From Mycolicibacterium vulneris (GTDB lineage: Bacteria; Actinomycetota; Actinomycetes; Mycobacteriales; Mycobacteriaceae): a DNA stretch of 64,000 nt. Both the position numbers and the translations under genes were made by a program. Below the pieces are notes generated by a model that saw only the letters and a list, made by a program, of their open reading frames with translations, did not search any database and was not told the DNA's origin. Within the stretch, counting starts at the first letter, position 1. Each line of letters opens with the position of its first letter. Below, in pieces: positions 24,720 through 33,566 of this stretch. Where the stretch lies: contig NZ_NCXM01000005.1 of assembly GCF_002104765.1 (NCBI RefSeq), positions 62,001 through 126,000 on the forward strand. Direction: 5' to 3'.

Positions 24720-27362
24720 GTGAAAGCCCTCCGCCGGTTTACCGTCCGTGCTCACCTTCCGGAGCGCCTGACCGCGCTGGACCAGCTGTCGACCAACCTG
24801 CGTTGGTCGTGGGACAAACCCACCCAGGAGCTCTTCGCGACCATCGACCCCGAGCTCTGGGAGCGGTGCGCGAGCGATCCGGTGGCGTTGCTGGGCGCGG
24901 TGAACCCCGCGCGGCTCGACGAGCTGGCGATCGATGAGGCGTTCCTGGGCCGGCTCGACGCGCTGACCGCCGATCTGAACGATTACCTGACCCGCCCGCT
25001 CTGGTACCAGCGGCGGCAGGAGCAGGGCGCCGAAATGCCGGCCGCGATCGCTTACTTCTCGATGGAGTTCGGCATCGCCGAAGTGTTGCCCAACTACTCC
25101 GGTGGCTTGGGAATCCTTGCCGGTGACCACCTGAAGTCCGCGTCGGATCTGGGCGTGCCGCTGGTGGCGGTGGGGCTCTACTACCGATCCGGCTACTTCC
25201 GTCAGTCGCTGACCGCCGACGGCTGGCAGAACGAGACCTACCCGTCGCTGGACCCGCAGGGTCTGCCGTTGCGCCTGTTGACCGATGCGACGGGCGAGCC
25301 GGCCCTGGTCGAGCTGATGCTGCCCGACTCCGCGCAGCTGCGCGCCCGGATCTGGGTCGCCCAGGTGGGCCGGGTTCCGCTGTTGTTGCTGGATTCCGAC
25401 GTCCCGGAGAACGAGCACGACCTGCGCAGCGTCACCGACCGCCTGTACGGGGGTGACCAGGAACACCGGATGAGGCAGGAAATCCTGGCCGGCATCGGCG
25501 GGGTGCGAGCGATCCGTGCCTTCACCGACATTCACGGCCTGCCCGCACCCGAGGTGTTCCACATGAACGAGGGCCACGCGGGTTTCCTCGGAGCGGAACG
25601 CATCCGCGAGCTGATGACCGGTCCGGGATTGGACTTCGACACCGCGCTGACCGTGGTGCGCTCCAGCACCGTGTTCACCACCCACACCCCGGTGCCGGCC
25701 GGCATCGACCGGTTCCCCATCGAGATGGTGCGGCTTTACTTCGACGACCACGCCGGCGACGAGGGGGAACCCCGCGAGAAGGCTGCGACATTCGATGGCG
25801 CGCCCGTGTTGCTGCCCGGGGTGCCGACGGCGCGCATCCTGGCGCTCGGCGCCGAAGAAGACCCCACCAAGTTCAACATGGCGCATATGGGTCTGCGGCT
25901 GGCCCAGCGCGCCAACGGTGTGTCGTCGCTGCACGGCCGGGTGAGTCGGTCGATGTTCAACGAACTGTGGCGCGGCTTCGACGCGAGCGAGGTGCCGATC
26001 GGCTCGATTACCAACGGAGTTCACGCGCGCACGTGGGCGGCGCCGCAGTGGCTGCAGCTGGGTCATGAGCTGGCCGGGTCGGATTCGTTCAGCGATCCGG
26101 GGGTTTGGCTGCGCCTCAAGCAGGTTGACGCGGGCCACCTGTGGTGGATCCGCTCGCAGCTGAGGTCCCTGCTCGTGGACGACGTCCGGCGGCGGCTACG
26201 TCGCTCCTGGCTGGAACGGGGTGCATCGGACGCCGAATTGGGTTGGATCGCAACGGCATTCGACCCAGAGGTGCTGACCATCGGGTTCGCTCGGCGGGTG
26301 CCGACCTACAAGCGGCTGACGCTGATGTTGCGTGATCCGGATCGGCTGGAACAGCTGCTACTCGACTCGGAACGGCCGATCCAGTTGATCGTGGCGGGCA
26401 AGTCGCACCCGGCAGACGACGGCGGCAAGGCGCTGATCCAGCAGGTGGTGCGCTTCGCCGACCGGCCCGAGGTGCGCCACCGCATCGCGTTTCTGCCCGA
26501 CTACGACATGTCCATGGCGCGGCTGCTGTATTGGGGCTGCGACGTCTGGCTGAACAATCCGCTGCGGCCGTTGGAGGCTTGTGGCACTTCGGGAATGAAG
26601 AGCGCACTCAACGGTGGGCTGAACCTGTCCATCCGCGATGGCTGGTGGGACGAATGGTACGACGGCGAAAACGGTTGGGAGATACCGTCTGCCGACGGCG
26701 TGGCCGACGAGGACCGGCGCGACGACCTGGAGTCCAGCGGGCTCTACACGTTGCTGGAAGAGGCTGTGGCGCCGAAATTCTACGAACGCGACGAACACGG
26801 CGTGCCGCCCCGCTGGATCGAAATGGTGCGCCACACGGTGCAGACGCTCGGTCCGAAAGTATTGGCGTCGCGCATGGTGCGCGATTACGTCGAGCAGTAC
26901 TACACGCCCGCCGCGCAGTCGCTGCGCAAGACAATCGCGCCTGCCGACGACGCGGCGGGCGGCGGCGAGTTCGGCGCGGCCCGTGAGCTGGCCGCCTACC
27001 GTCGGCGCGCCCAGCAGGCCTGGCCGAAGATCGTCATCACCGACGTGGACAGCACCGGCCTACCGGACAGCCCTGTGCTCGGCTCCAAGCTGACCTTGAC
27101 CGCCACCGTGCAGCTCGCCGGCCTGGCGCCTGACGAGGTCACCGTCCAGGCGGTGGTGGGCCGCGTCGACTCCAGCGACGCGCTGCTGGAGCCGATCACC
27201 GTCGAGATGTCCTACACCGGCACCGCCGAGGGCGGTAACCAGGTCTTCTCGACGACGACCCCGTTGCCGCTGGCGGGATCGGTCGGCTACACCGTGCGCG
27301 TGCTGCCACATAACCCGATGCTGGCGGCCAGCAACGAGCTCGGCCTGGTCACGCTGGCCTAG
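24720..27362 (+). CDS. glgP: Glycogen/alpha-glucan phosphorylase
   Basis: Releases glucose-1-phosphate from alpha-glucans, or builds maltose-1-phosphate-type products in related enzymes. The 880-residue GT35 protein has PNYSGGLGILAGDHLKS near the N-terminus, HMNEGHAGF, and the pyridoxal-phosphate lysine in EACGTSGMKSALNG. A long C-terminal beta-domain (AGLAPDEVTVQAVVGRV) follows. The start is a GTG (KALRRFTVRAHLPERL). It is divergent from glgE-glgB, and the three genes form a local alpha-glucan cluster. Confidence 0.95.
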   Translation: MKALRRFTVRAHLPERLTALDQLSTNLRWSWDKPTQELFATIDPELWERCASDPVALLGAVNPARLDELAIDEAFLGRLDALTADLNDYLTRPLWYQRRQEQGAEMPAAIAYFSMEFGIAEVLPNYSGGLGILAGDHLKSASDLGVPLVAVGLYYRSGYFRQSLTADGWQNETYPSLDPQGLPLRLLTDATGEPALVELMLPDSAQLRARIWVAQVGRVPLLLLDSDVPENEHDLRSVTDRLYGGDQEHRMRQEILAGIGGVRAIRAFTDIHGLPAPEVFHMNEGHAGFLGAERIRELMTGPGLDFDTALTVVRSSTVFTTHTPVPAGIDRFPIEMVRLYFDDHAGDEGEPREKAATFDGAPVLLPGVPTARILALGAEEDPTKFNMAHMGLRLAQRANGVSSLHGRVSRSMFNELWRGFDASEVPIGSITNGVHARTWAAPQWLQLGHELAGSDSFSDPGVWLRLKQVDAGHLWWIRSQLRSLLVDDVRRRLRRSWLERGASDAELGWIATAFDPEVLTIGFARRVPTYKRLTLMLRDPDRLEQLLLDSERPIQLIVAGKSHPADDGGKALIQQVVRFADRPEVRHRIAFLPDYDMSMARLLYWGCDVWLNNPLRPLEACGTSGMKSALNGGLNLSIRDGWWDEWYDGENGWEIPSADGVADEDRRDDLESSGLYTLLEEAVAPKFYERDEHGVPPRWIEMVRHTVQTLGPKVLASRMVRDYVEQYYTPAAQSLRKTIAPADDAAGGGEFGAARELAAYRRRAQQAWPKIVITDVDSTGLPDSPVLGSKLTLTATVQLAGLAPDEVTVQAVVGRVDSSDALLEPITVEMSYTGTAEGGNQVFSTTTPLPLAGSVGYTVRVLPHNPMLAASNELGLVTLA

Positions 27363-27542
27363 GTGCTCGACAACGAGCCAAAACGGGTGAAGCGCTGTCA
27401 ACGTAATGTATTGAACTCGCGCGCAATGGTTTTCGCGGCCAGCCCGCGGCCCGCGCTGTTCGGCGGCTTGGAAGCGACGTGAGGTAGCCAGTGGTGCCGG
27501 CCGGACCGTTGCCGTGCTCAGCCACGGATCGGGAGCCGCTCG

Positions 27543-27565
27543 CTAATTTTCACAACAGTAATTAG
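27543..27565. promoter_or_regulatory. Dyad CTAATT-N11-AATTAG upstream of the fusion-lipase operon
   Basis: CTAATT (27543-27548) and AATTAG (27560-27565) form a 6-base inverted repeat in an AT-rich patch that stands out in the 286-base region between glgP and the next gene. Its centre is about 95 bases before the predicted start. A dimeric repressor or activator site is plausible. Confidence 0.35.
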
Positions 27566-27648
27566 TAGGTTTTTGAACCCAGCACGGGCGGTTGAGCGAC
27601 AATTGCGACGCGGTCAGAGTCGCAACAGCCCCACAGCGGAGGTGCGCC

Positions 27649-30600
27649 ATGACGCACAGAATAGCTGTCACAGCCCGGACTACCCCGAGGCGCGCAGCCG
27701 AGCGCGCGACGACGAACGGGCATGGCCGGGCCAGCAGGGTCGTCGACGGAGACACGGGCTTGAGCGGCAGACGCCTCCGGACGGGCCGGCCCCCCGCCCC
27801 GCTTACGCGACGCCGACAGCCCTCCCCGACGGCGGTGTTGCTGGTCGCGGCTTTCGGCGCCTTTCTCGCATTCCTCGACTCCACGATCGTCAACATCGCC
27901 TTCCCGGCCATCCAGCGGTACTTCCACAGCAGCGACATCAGCAGCCTGTCGTGGGTGCTCAACGCGTACAACATCGCCTTCGCTGCGTTCCTGGTGGCCG
28001 GCGGCAGGATTGCTGACCTGCTTGGCCGCAAGCGGATGTTTATCTGCGGCGTGGTGTTGTTCACCGTCGCGTCAGCCTTGTGCGCGGCCGCCGACACCGT
28101 CGGCCAGCTCGTCGCATTCCGGGTACTGCAAGGCATCGGCGCGGCGGTCCTGGTTCCGGCGTCCCTGGCGCTCGTAGTCGAAAGCTTCGACGAAGCGCGC
28201 CGCGCACATGGCGTCGGCCTCTGGGGCGCGGCGGCGGCCATCGCATCGGGTCTCGGGCCGCCAATCGGTGGTGCTCTCGTGGAGGCGTCGAGTTGGCGCT
28301 GGGTTTTCTTGGTCAATCTGCCGCTCGGCGTTGTGGCCGTCGTGGTGGCTCGACGAGGACTGGTCGAGAGCCGTGCCTCGGGACGACGGCGCGTGCCCGA
28401 CCTACGCGGCGCGGCGTTGCTGGCTATCGGGCTCGGGTGCTTGACTCTCGGCTTGGTCAAGGGGCCGGACTGGAGCTGGGTCAGCCCGGCGACCATCGGG
28501 TCATTCCTGGCCGCAGTGGTGGCGATGCTCGGATTCGCGATGAGTTCGCGGAGGCATCCGACCCCGTTGATAGAGCCTGCGTTTCTGCGCATCCGGTCGT
28601 TCACGGCGGGCAATACCCTGACGCTGATCGCCAGCGCCGGGTTCTACGCCTACCTGCTGACCCACGTTCTGTTCCTCAACTACGTGTGGGGTTACAACTT
28701 GTTGCGCGCGGGCCTGGCGGTGGCACCCGCAGCATTCGTCGCGGCTGTCGTCGCCGCAGTACTGGGCCGCGTCGCCGACCGGCATGGTTATCGCCTCATC
28801 ATCATCGCCGGCGCGCTGATCTGGACAGGCAGCCTGGTGTGGTACATCGAGCGTGTCGGGTCCAAACCTGATTTCCTCGGGCAGTGGCTGCCCGGGCAAA
28901 TTCTGCAGGGCATCGGGGTCGGGGCAACGCTGCCCATGCTCGGCAGCGCCGCGCTGGCCGGGCTGGCCGCAGGTGGCAGTTATGCCACCGCATCGGCGGT
29001 GGTCAGCAGCACCCGCCAGCTCGGTGCCGTAATCGGCATCGCGTTGCTTGTGATTGTGGTCGGAACGCCGGCGCACGGCGCCACCGAAGGGTCGCTGCGG
29101 CGGGGTTGGGTCCTGGCAGCGGTCTGCTTTGCGTTGGTGGCTATCGCCGGAGTGTTGCTCGGCCGCACTCGTCACATTGCTGCGACGGCAGGGGAGTCAG
29201 AACTGCCCCCGCCACTGGACTTGCCGGGATCGCGGTCGGCGCCGGGGCTTGTGTCACTGTCCGCCGAGTCCCGGCCGGCCTCGGACGGCGAGATCGATCC
29301 GCTCGGTGGTCTGCCGCTGTTTGCCGGGCTGGATTCTGTAACCCGGGCAGAGCTGCGAGATCATGCCGAGCAGGTTGACCTGGAGGCGGGGTCGTATCTT
29401 TTTCACGCGGGCGATGCGCCGGATTCTTTGTACGTCGTGCGAAACGGCCGCCTGCAGGTGCTCCAGAATGACGTCGTAATAACGGAATTGGGCCGCGGCG
29501 AGGTCGTCGGCGAGCTCGGACTGCTGATCGATGCGCCCCGTTCCGCGTCGATTCGCGCGGTGCGGGACTCGACGCTGGTGCGGCTCACCAAAACCCAATT
29601 TCAAAGCATTGCCGATTCAGGCGTCCTGGGAGCGATGGTCCGGGTGCTGGCCACGCGGCTACACCAGGCTCCGCCGCCCGCGGTGCCGCGGGCGGCGACG
29701 CCGGAGGCGGTCATTGCGATCGTCGGCGTCGACGCCGGTGCGCCCGTGTCGCTGGTGGCCGCCGAATTGGTCACCGCACTATCGGGCCGGCTACAGGTGG
29801 CGAACCCGGGCCGTGTGGACCGCGACGGATTGGACCGCGCTGAGCGGGTGGCGGACAAGGTGGTGTTGCACGCGGCAGCCAATGATGCGGACTGGCGCGA
29901 CTTCTGCTTGCGGTCGGCCGATCGCGTCGTGCTGGTGGTGTCGCATCCGGCACCGCCGGTGGCACCGCTGCCGGCGCGTGCGGTGGGAGCCGACCTAGTC
30001 CTCGCAGGAGCACCCGCGGCCCGGGAACACCGGCACCTGTGGGAGGAATTGATCACGCCGCGCTCGGTACACACGGTCCGCGCCGGGCACGCGACCGCCG
30101 ATCTGCGACCGCTTGCCGCGCGGATCGCGGGACGCTCCGTCGGGCTGGTCCTCAGCGGCGGGGCCGCGCGAGCTTTTGCGCACCTTGGGGTGCTGGACGA
30201 GCTGGAAGCGGCCGGGGTGGCCGTCGACCGTTATGCCGGAACCAGCATGGGGGCGATCATTGCGGCACTCGCAGCAACCGGTAAGGATGCGGCTGCCGTC
30301 GACGCGAACATCTATGAGTACTTCATCCGCAGCAACCCGACAAGCGATTACACCCTGCCGAGCAAGGGACTTATCCGGGGGCGGCGCACCTTAGGCGCCC
30401 TGGACAGCGTCTTCGGGGGACAGCTAGTCGAGGAATTGCCGAAGGAATTCCGCTGTGTCAGCGTCGATCTGCTGGCACGCCGAGCCGTCGTGCACCGAAG
30501 AGGTCCGCTCGCCGACGTCGTCGGTTGTTCCCTACGGGTCCCGGGTTTGTATGCACCGATCGTCTACGACGGTGCGCTACACGTCGACGGCGGTGTGCTC

Positions 30601-30930
30601 GACAACCTGCCGGTAACGACGCTGGCGCGCCACGAGGGCCCACTGATCGCAGTGAGCATCGGCACCGGTCAGCAAGCAACCCCCGCCTCCGCTACGAGAC
30701 TGCCGCACTCGCCCCGGGTGCCCAACGTCGTCGACACGCTCATGCGCACGATGACGATCGGTAGCGCCATGGCATCAACGGCGGTTCTGGAGCGGGCCGA
30801 TCTGGCGATCCACCCCGACACCAGCAGTATCGGTTTCCTCGAGTGGCATCAGATCGACCGCGCCCGCGAGGCGGGCCGGATCGCGACGCGCGAAGCCTTG
30901 CCGCGGATCATGGAGGTGGTTTGTGGCTGA
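27649..30930 (+). CDS. MFS transporter / cyclic-nucleotide-binding / patatin-like phospholipase fusion
   Basis: A 1093-residue membrane protein. Residues about 40-520 are a DHA2-type MFS with FLAFLDSTIVNIAFPAIQ and AGGRIADLLGRKRMF. Residues about 540-670 are a cNMP-binding barrel: LFAGLDSVTRAELRDHAEQV, then GRGEVVGELGLLIDAPRSAS, close to the phosphate-binding cassette. The C-terminal third is patatin: oxyanion segment SGGAARAFAHLG, nucleophile Ser866 in GTSMG, Asp980 in DGG. The start is the ATG after GGAGG at 27638-27642; an upstream TTG at 27592 is less likely. M. tuberculosis has fusions of this design (Rv3239c and Rv3728, from memory). cAMP could gate the lipase or the transporter. It overlaps the first degV gene by 8 bases. 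Confidence 0.9.
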   Translation: MTHRIAVTARTTPRRAAERATTNGHGRASRVVDGDTGLSGRRLRTGRPPAPLTRRRQPSPTAVLLVAAFGAFLAFLDSTIVNIAFPAIQRYFHSSDISSLSWVLNAYNIAFAAFLVAGGRIADLLGRKRMFICGVVLFTVASALCAAADTVGQLVAFRVLQGIGAAVLVPASLALVVESFDEARRAHGVGLWGAAAAIASGLGPPIGGALVEASSWRWVFLVNLPLGVVAVVVARRGLVESRASGRRRVPDLRGAALLAIGLGCLTLGLVKGPDWSWVSPATIGSFLAAVVAMLGFAMSSRRHPTPLIEPAFLRIRSFTAGNTLTLIASAGFYAYLLTHVLFLNYVWGYNLLRAGLAVAPAAFVAAVVAAVLGRVADRHGYRLIIIAGALIWTGSLVWYIERVGSKPDFLGQWLPGQILQGIGVGATLPMLGSAALAGLAAGGSYATASAVVSSTRQLGAVIGIALLVIVVGTPAHGATEGSLRRGWVLAAVCFALVAIAGVLLGRTRHIAATAGESELPPPLDLPGSRSAPGLVSLSAESRPASDGEIDPLGGLPLFAGLDSVTRAELRDHAEQVDLEAGSYLFHAGDAPDSLYVVRNGRLQVLQNDVVITELGRGEVVGELGLLIDAPRSASIRAVRDSTLVRLTKTQFQSIADSGVLGAMVRVLATRLHQAPPPAVPRAATPEAVIAIVGVDAGAPVSLVAAELVTALSGRLQVANPGRVDRDGLDRAERVADKVVLHAAANDADWRDFCLRSADRVVLVVSHPAPPVAPLPARAVGADLVLAGAPAAREHRHLWEELITPRSVHTVRAGHATADLRPLAARIAGRSVGLVLSGGAARAFAHLGVLDELEAAGVAVDRYAGTSMGAIIAALAATGKDAAAVDANIYEYFIRSNPTSDYTLPSKGLIRGRRTLGALDSVFGGQLVEELPKEFRCVSVDLLARRAVVHRRGPLADVVGCSLRVPGLYAPIVYDGALHVDGGVLDNLPVTTLARHEGPLIAVSIGTGQQATPASATRLPHSPRVPNVVDTLMRTMTIGSAMASTAVLERADLAIHPDTSSIGFLEWHQIDRAREAGRIATREALPRIMEVVCG

Positions 30931-31804
30931 CGTCGCGGTGGTTACCGACAGCACCGCCTGCCTGCCGCGGGCGCTCGCAGCCACTTTGGACATCACCGTC
31001 GTTTCGCTCTACTACGACCTGGGTGGCGGCTGGCTGCGCGAGTCGGAATTCGATGGGGATTTCGGGACGTTCTTCGCGGAACTCGACGCGTCGAAAAGCG
31101 TCGCGAAAACGTCGCCGCCGCGCGTCGAGGATTTCGTCGCGGTCTTTGAGCGGCTGCTGCAGCAGCACAGCGCTATTGTCGCCGTCCTGATCTCGTCGGG
31201 CCTTTCCGAGACCTGCTCGATGACTCGGCAGGCGGCCGCACGGCTGGAATCCGAAGGCCGCGGTGGCGAGCGGGTGATGGTGATCGACTCCGCCGGTGCG
31301 GCCGGCCAGTTGGGTCTTCAGGCGCTCGCAGCCGCGCGGGCGGCCGCCGCCGGGGAAAACGCCACGGGGGTCACCGCGGTGACGCGCCGGGCGCGCCAGG
31401 AGGTCAGGCAGTGGGTGGTTCTGGACACGCTCGAGTATCTGCGCCGCGGCGGCCGGATCGGCGGCGGCGCCGCATGGCTCGGATCGGCGCTCGACCTCAA
31501 GCCGATCTTGGTGCTCGAATCACAATTCAGGGCTGTCGAACGCGTGCGCACGCGCAAACGCGCTGTCGAACGGTTGGTCGAGTTGATGCGACAGCGGCGC
31601 GGGGTGGGCGCCGATCGATGGTTCGTCCAGCACGCGGACGCGCGTGAAGATGCCGAGCGGTTGGCCGAGCGACTCGCCGAAATGTTCGGCACCGAGCCGG
31701 AGTTCATCTCGGAGCTCAGCCCGGTGCTCGCAACTCACACAGGTCCAGGGACGTTGGTGGCCGGAGGTCTTTCCAGTGCGGCGTTGGAGGGCGCATATGG
31801 CTGA
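30923..31804 (+). CDS. DegV family fatty-acid-binding protein, copy 1
   Basis: DegV/FakB proteins hold a single fatty acid, and with FakA kinase present it to be phosphorylated. The 293-residue protein starts at a GTG (VADVAVVTDSTACLPRALA) after a GGAGG. V-T-D-S-T opens the family and VAVLISSGLSET carries the Ser/Thr near the ligand carboxyl. DTLEYLRRGGRIGGGAAWLGSALDLKPIL is the conserved C-domain block, seen at about residues 172-200. It overlaps the lipase fusion by 8 bases and copy 2 by 8 bases. No FakA (DhaL-like) gene is in the window. Confidence 0.93.
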   Translation: MADVAVVTDSTACLPRALAATLDITVVSLYYDLGGGWLRESEFDGDFGTFFAELDASKSVAKTSPPRVEDFVAVFERLLQQHSAIVAVLISSGLSETCSMTRQAAARLESEGRGGERVMVIDSAGAAGQLGLQALAAARAAAAGENATGVTAVTRRARQEVRQWVVLDTLEYLRRGGRIGGGAAWLGSALDLKPILVLESQFRAVERVRTRKRAVERLVELMRQRRGVGADRWFVQHADAREDAERLAERLAEMFGTEPEFISELSPVLATHTGPGTLVAGGLSSAALEGAYG

Positions 31805-32699
31805 TGTTGCGGTGGTCACGGACAGCACCTGCGCGTTGCCGCGGGCGCTCGTCGAGAGCCTGGACATCACGGTGGTGTCGCTGTATTACGACATCACCGG
31901 CGCCGCGTCGCCCACCGGCGGTCACGAGCTGCCTGGCCGGGGGGAGCGCGAGTCGGACTTCGACGGCGATTGGGCACGGTTCTTTGCCGAGCTGGACGCG
32001 TCGAAGACCGTCGCGACCACCGGGCCGCCCAAGATCGAAGATTTCGTCGAAGCCTATGAACGCCTGCTGCAGCAACACAGCGCCGTGGTCGCCGTCATGC
32101 TTGGCTCAAACCTCTCCCCGACGTGCGAGTTCGCACGGGAAGCCGCGGCGCGGGTGGACCGCGAGCGGATTGTGGTCTTCGATTCGGCCGGCGTGGCCGG
32201 CCACCTGGGTTGTCAGGCGCTGGCGGCGGCGCGTGCCGCGGCGGGAGGAGCCGACCTACAGGGCGTGACCGAGCAGGCGCGCCGGGCGCGCCAGGAGATC
32301 AGGCAATGGGTCCTTGTCGACACGCTCGAGTATCTGAGGCGCGGCGGCCGCGTCGGCACCGCGGCCGCATGGATCGGCTCGGCCCTCGACCTCAAGCCGA
32401 TCTTGATGATCGAATCCGAGATGAAGGCCGTCGAACGCGTGCGCACGTTCAAGCGCGGGGTCGAGCGGTTGATTGAGCTGATGCGACAGCGCCGCGCGGT
32501 GGGCGCCGATCGATGGTTCGTCCAACACGCCTATGCGCACGAGGACGCGCAGCGACTGGCCGAGCGTCTCACCGGGCTGTTCGGCACCCAACCGGAGTTC
32601 ATCTCCGAGGTCGGGCCGGTACTGGCAACTCATACCGGTCCGGGGATGGTGACGGTCGGTGGTCTTCCCGGCGCGGCGTTGGAGGGTGCGTATGGCTAA
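31797..32699 (+). CDS. DegV family fatty-acid-binding protein, copy 2
   Basis: A 300-residue paralogue. The start MADVAVVTDSTCALPRAL was chosen by alignment with copies 1 and 3 and by the GGAGG at 31786-31790. It differs from the others by an insert after SLYYDITGA (about residues 37-50, SPTGGHELPGRGERE) and by the ligand-site segment MLGSNLSPTCEF in place of LISSGLSET. This suggests a different lipid preference. It keeps the DTLEYLRRGGRVG block. It overlaps copy 3 by 8 bases with the same junction design. Confidence 0.92.
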   Translation: MADVAVVTDSTCALPRALVESLDITVVSLYYDITGAASPTGGHELPGRGERESDFDGDWARFFAELDASKTVATTGPPKIEDFVEAYERLLQQHSAVVAVMLGSNLSPTCEFAREAAARVDRERIVVFDSAGVAGHLGCQALAAARAAAGGADLQGVTEQARRARQEIRQWVLVDTLEYLRRGGRVGTAAAWIGSALDLKPILMIESEMKAVERVRTFKRGVERLIELMRQRRAVGADRWFVQHAYAHEDAQRLAERLTGLFGTQPEFISEVGPVLATHTGPGMVTVGGLPGAALEGAYG

Positions 32700-33561
32700 T
32701 GTCGCGGTGGTCACCGACAGCACCGGCTACCTGCCGCGTGCGCTCGTCGACCAGTTCGAAATTACGGTTGTCTCACAGTATTACGACGTCGGTAGCGGCC
32801 TGCTGCGCGAGTTGGACTTCGATGGTGATTTCGCACGGTTCTACGCCGCACTGGACGCGTCGAAGACCGTCGCGACGACTTCGCCGCCCACCGTCGAGGA
32901 TTTCGCGGTGGTCTTTGAACGGCTGCTGGAGCAGCACAGTGCAGTCGTTGCGGTGCTGATCTCGTCGGGCGTTTCCGACACCTGCTCGGTGGCGCGGCAG
33001 GCGGCCGCGCAGTTGGAGTCGGGGGGCGATTGTGCGGCGCGGGTCACGGTGATCGACTCGGCCGGTTTCGGCGGCCACCTTGGGTTCCAGGCCCTGGTGG
33101 CAGCGCGTGCCGCCGCCGGGGGAGCCGACCCGGAGGGTGTTATCGAGCGGGTGCGCCAGGCCCGTAAGGAAGTCAAGGGCTGGGCGCTGGTGGATTCGCT
33201 CGAGTACCTCCGCCGAAGCAACAGGGTGGGCGCTGTGGCCGCATGGGTCGGATCGGCGCTCGACCTCAAACCGATCCTGACGATCGAATCAGAGCTCAAG
33301 GCCGTCGAGCGCGTGCGCACGCGTAGGCGCGGGACCGAGCGGCTGATCGAACTGATGCGCCAGCACCGCGCGGCGGGTGCCGACCGGTGGTTCCTGCAAC
33401 AGGCGTATGCGCACGATGACGCGAAACAGCTGGCTGAGCGTCTCGCCGAACTGCTCGGCACCGAGCCCGAATTCGTCTCCGAGGTCGGGCCGGTGGTCGC
33501 AACGCACGTCGGACCGGGCACGCTGGTGGTCGGCGGACTTCCAGGGGCGGCGTTGAGGTAA
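32692..33561 (+). CDS. DegV family fatty-acid-binding protein, copy 3
   Basis: A 289-residue paralogue starting MANVAVVTDSTGYLPRAL, with LISSGVSDTC at the ligand site and DSLEYLRRSNRVGAVAAWVG in the C-domain. In the last block the usual RRGGR is RRSNR, a change that could alter the lid over the ligand. It ends GGLPGAALR, lacking the EGAYG tail that forms the overlap in copies 1 and 2; the next gene starts 5 bases later. High similarity among the three copies points to tandem duplication and divergence. Confidence 0.92.
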   Translation: MANVAVVTDSTGYLPRALVDQFEITVVSQYYDVGSGLLRELDFDGDFARFYAALDASKTVATTSPPTVEDFAVVFERLLEQHSAVVAVLISSGVSDTCSVARQAAAQLESGGDCAARVTVIDSAGFGGHLGFQALVAARAAAGGADPEGVIERVRQARKEVKGWALVDSLEYLRRSNRVGAVAAWVGSALDLKPILTIESELKAVERVRTRRRGTERLIELMRQHRAAGADRWFLQQAYAHDDAKQLAERLAELLGTEPEFVSEVGPVVATHVGPGTLVVGGLPGAALR

Positions 33562-33566
33562 CCGAG

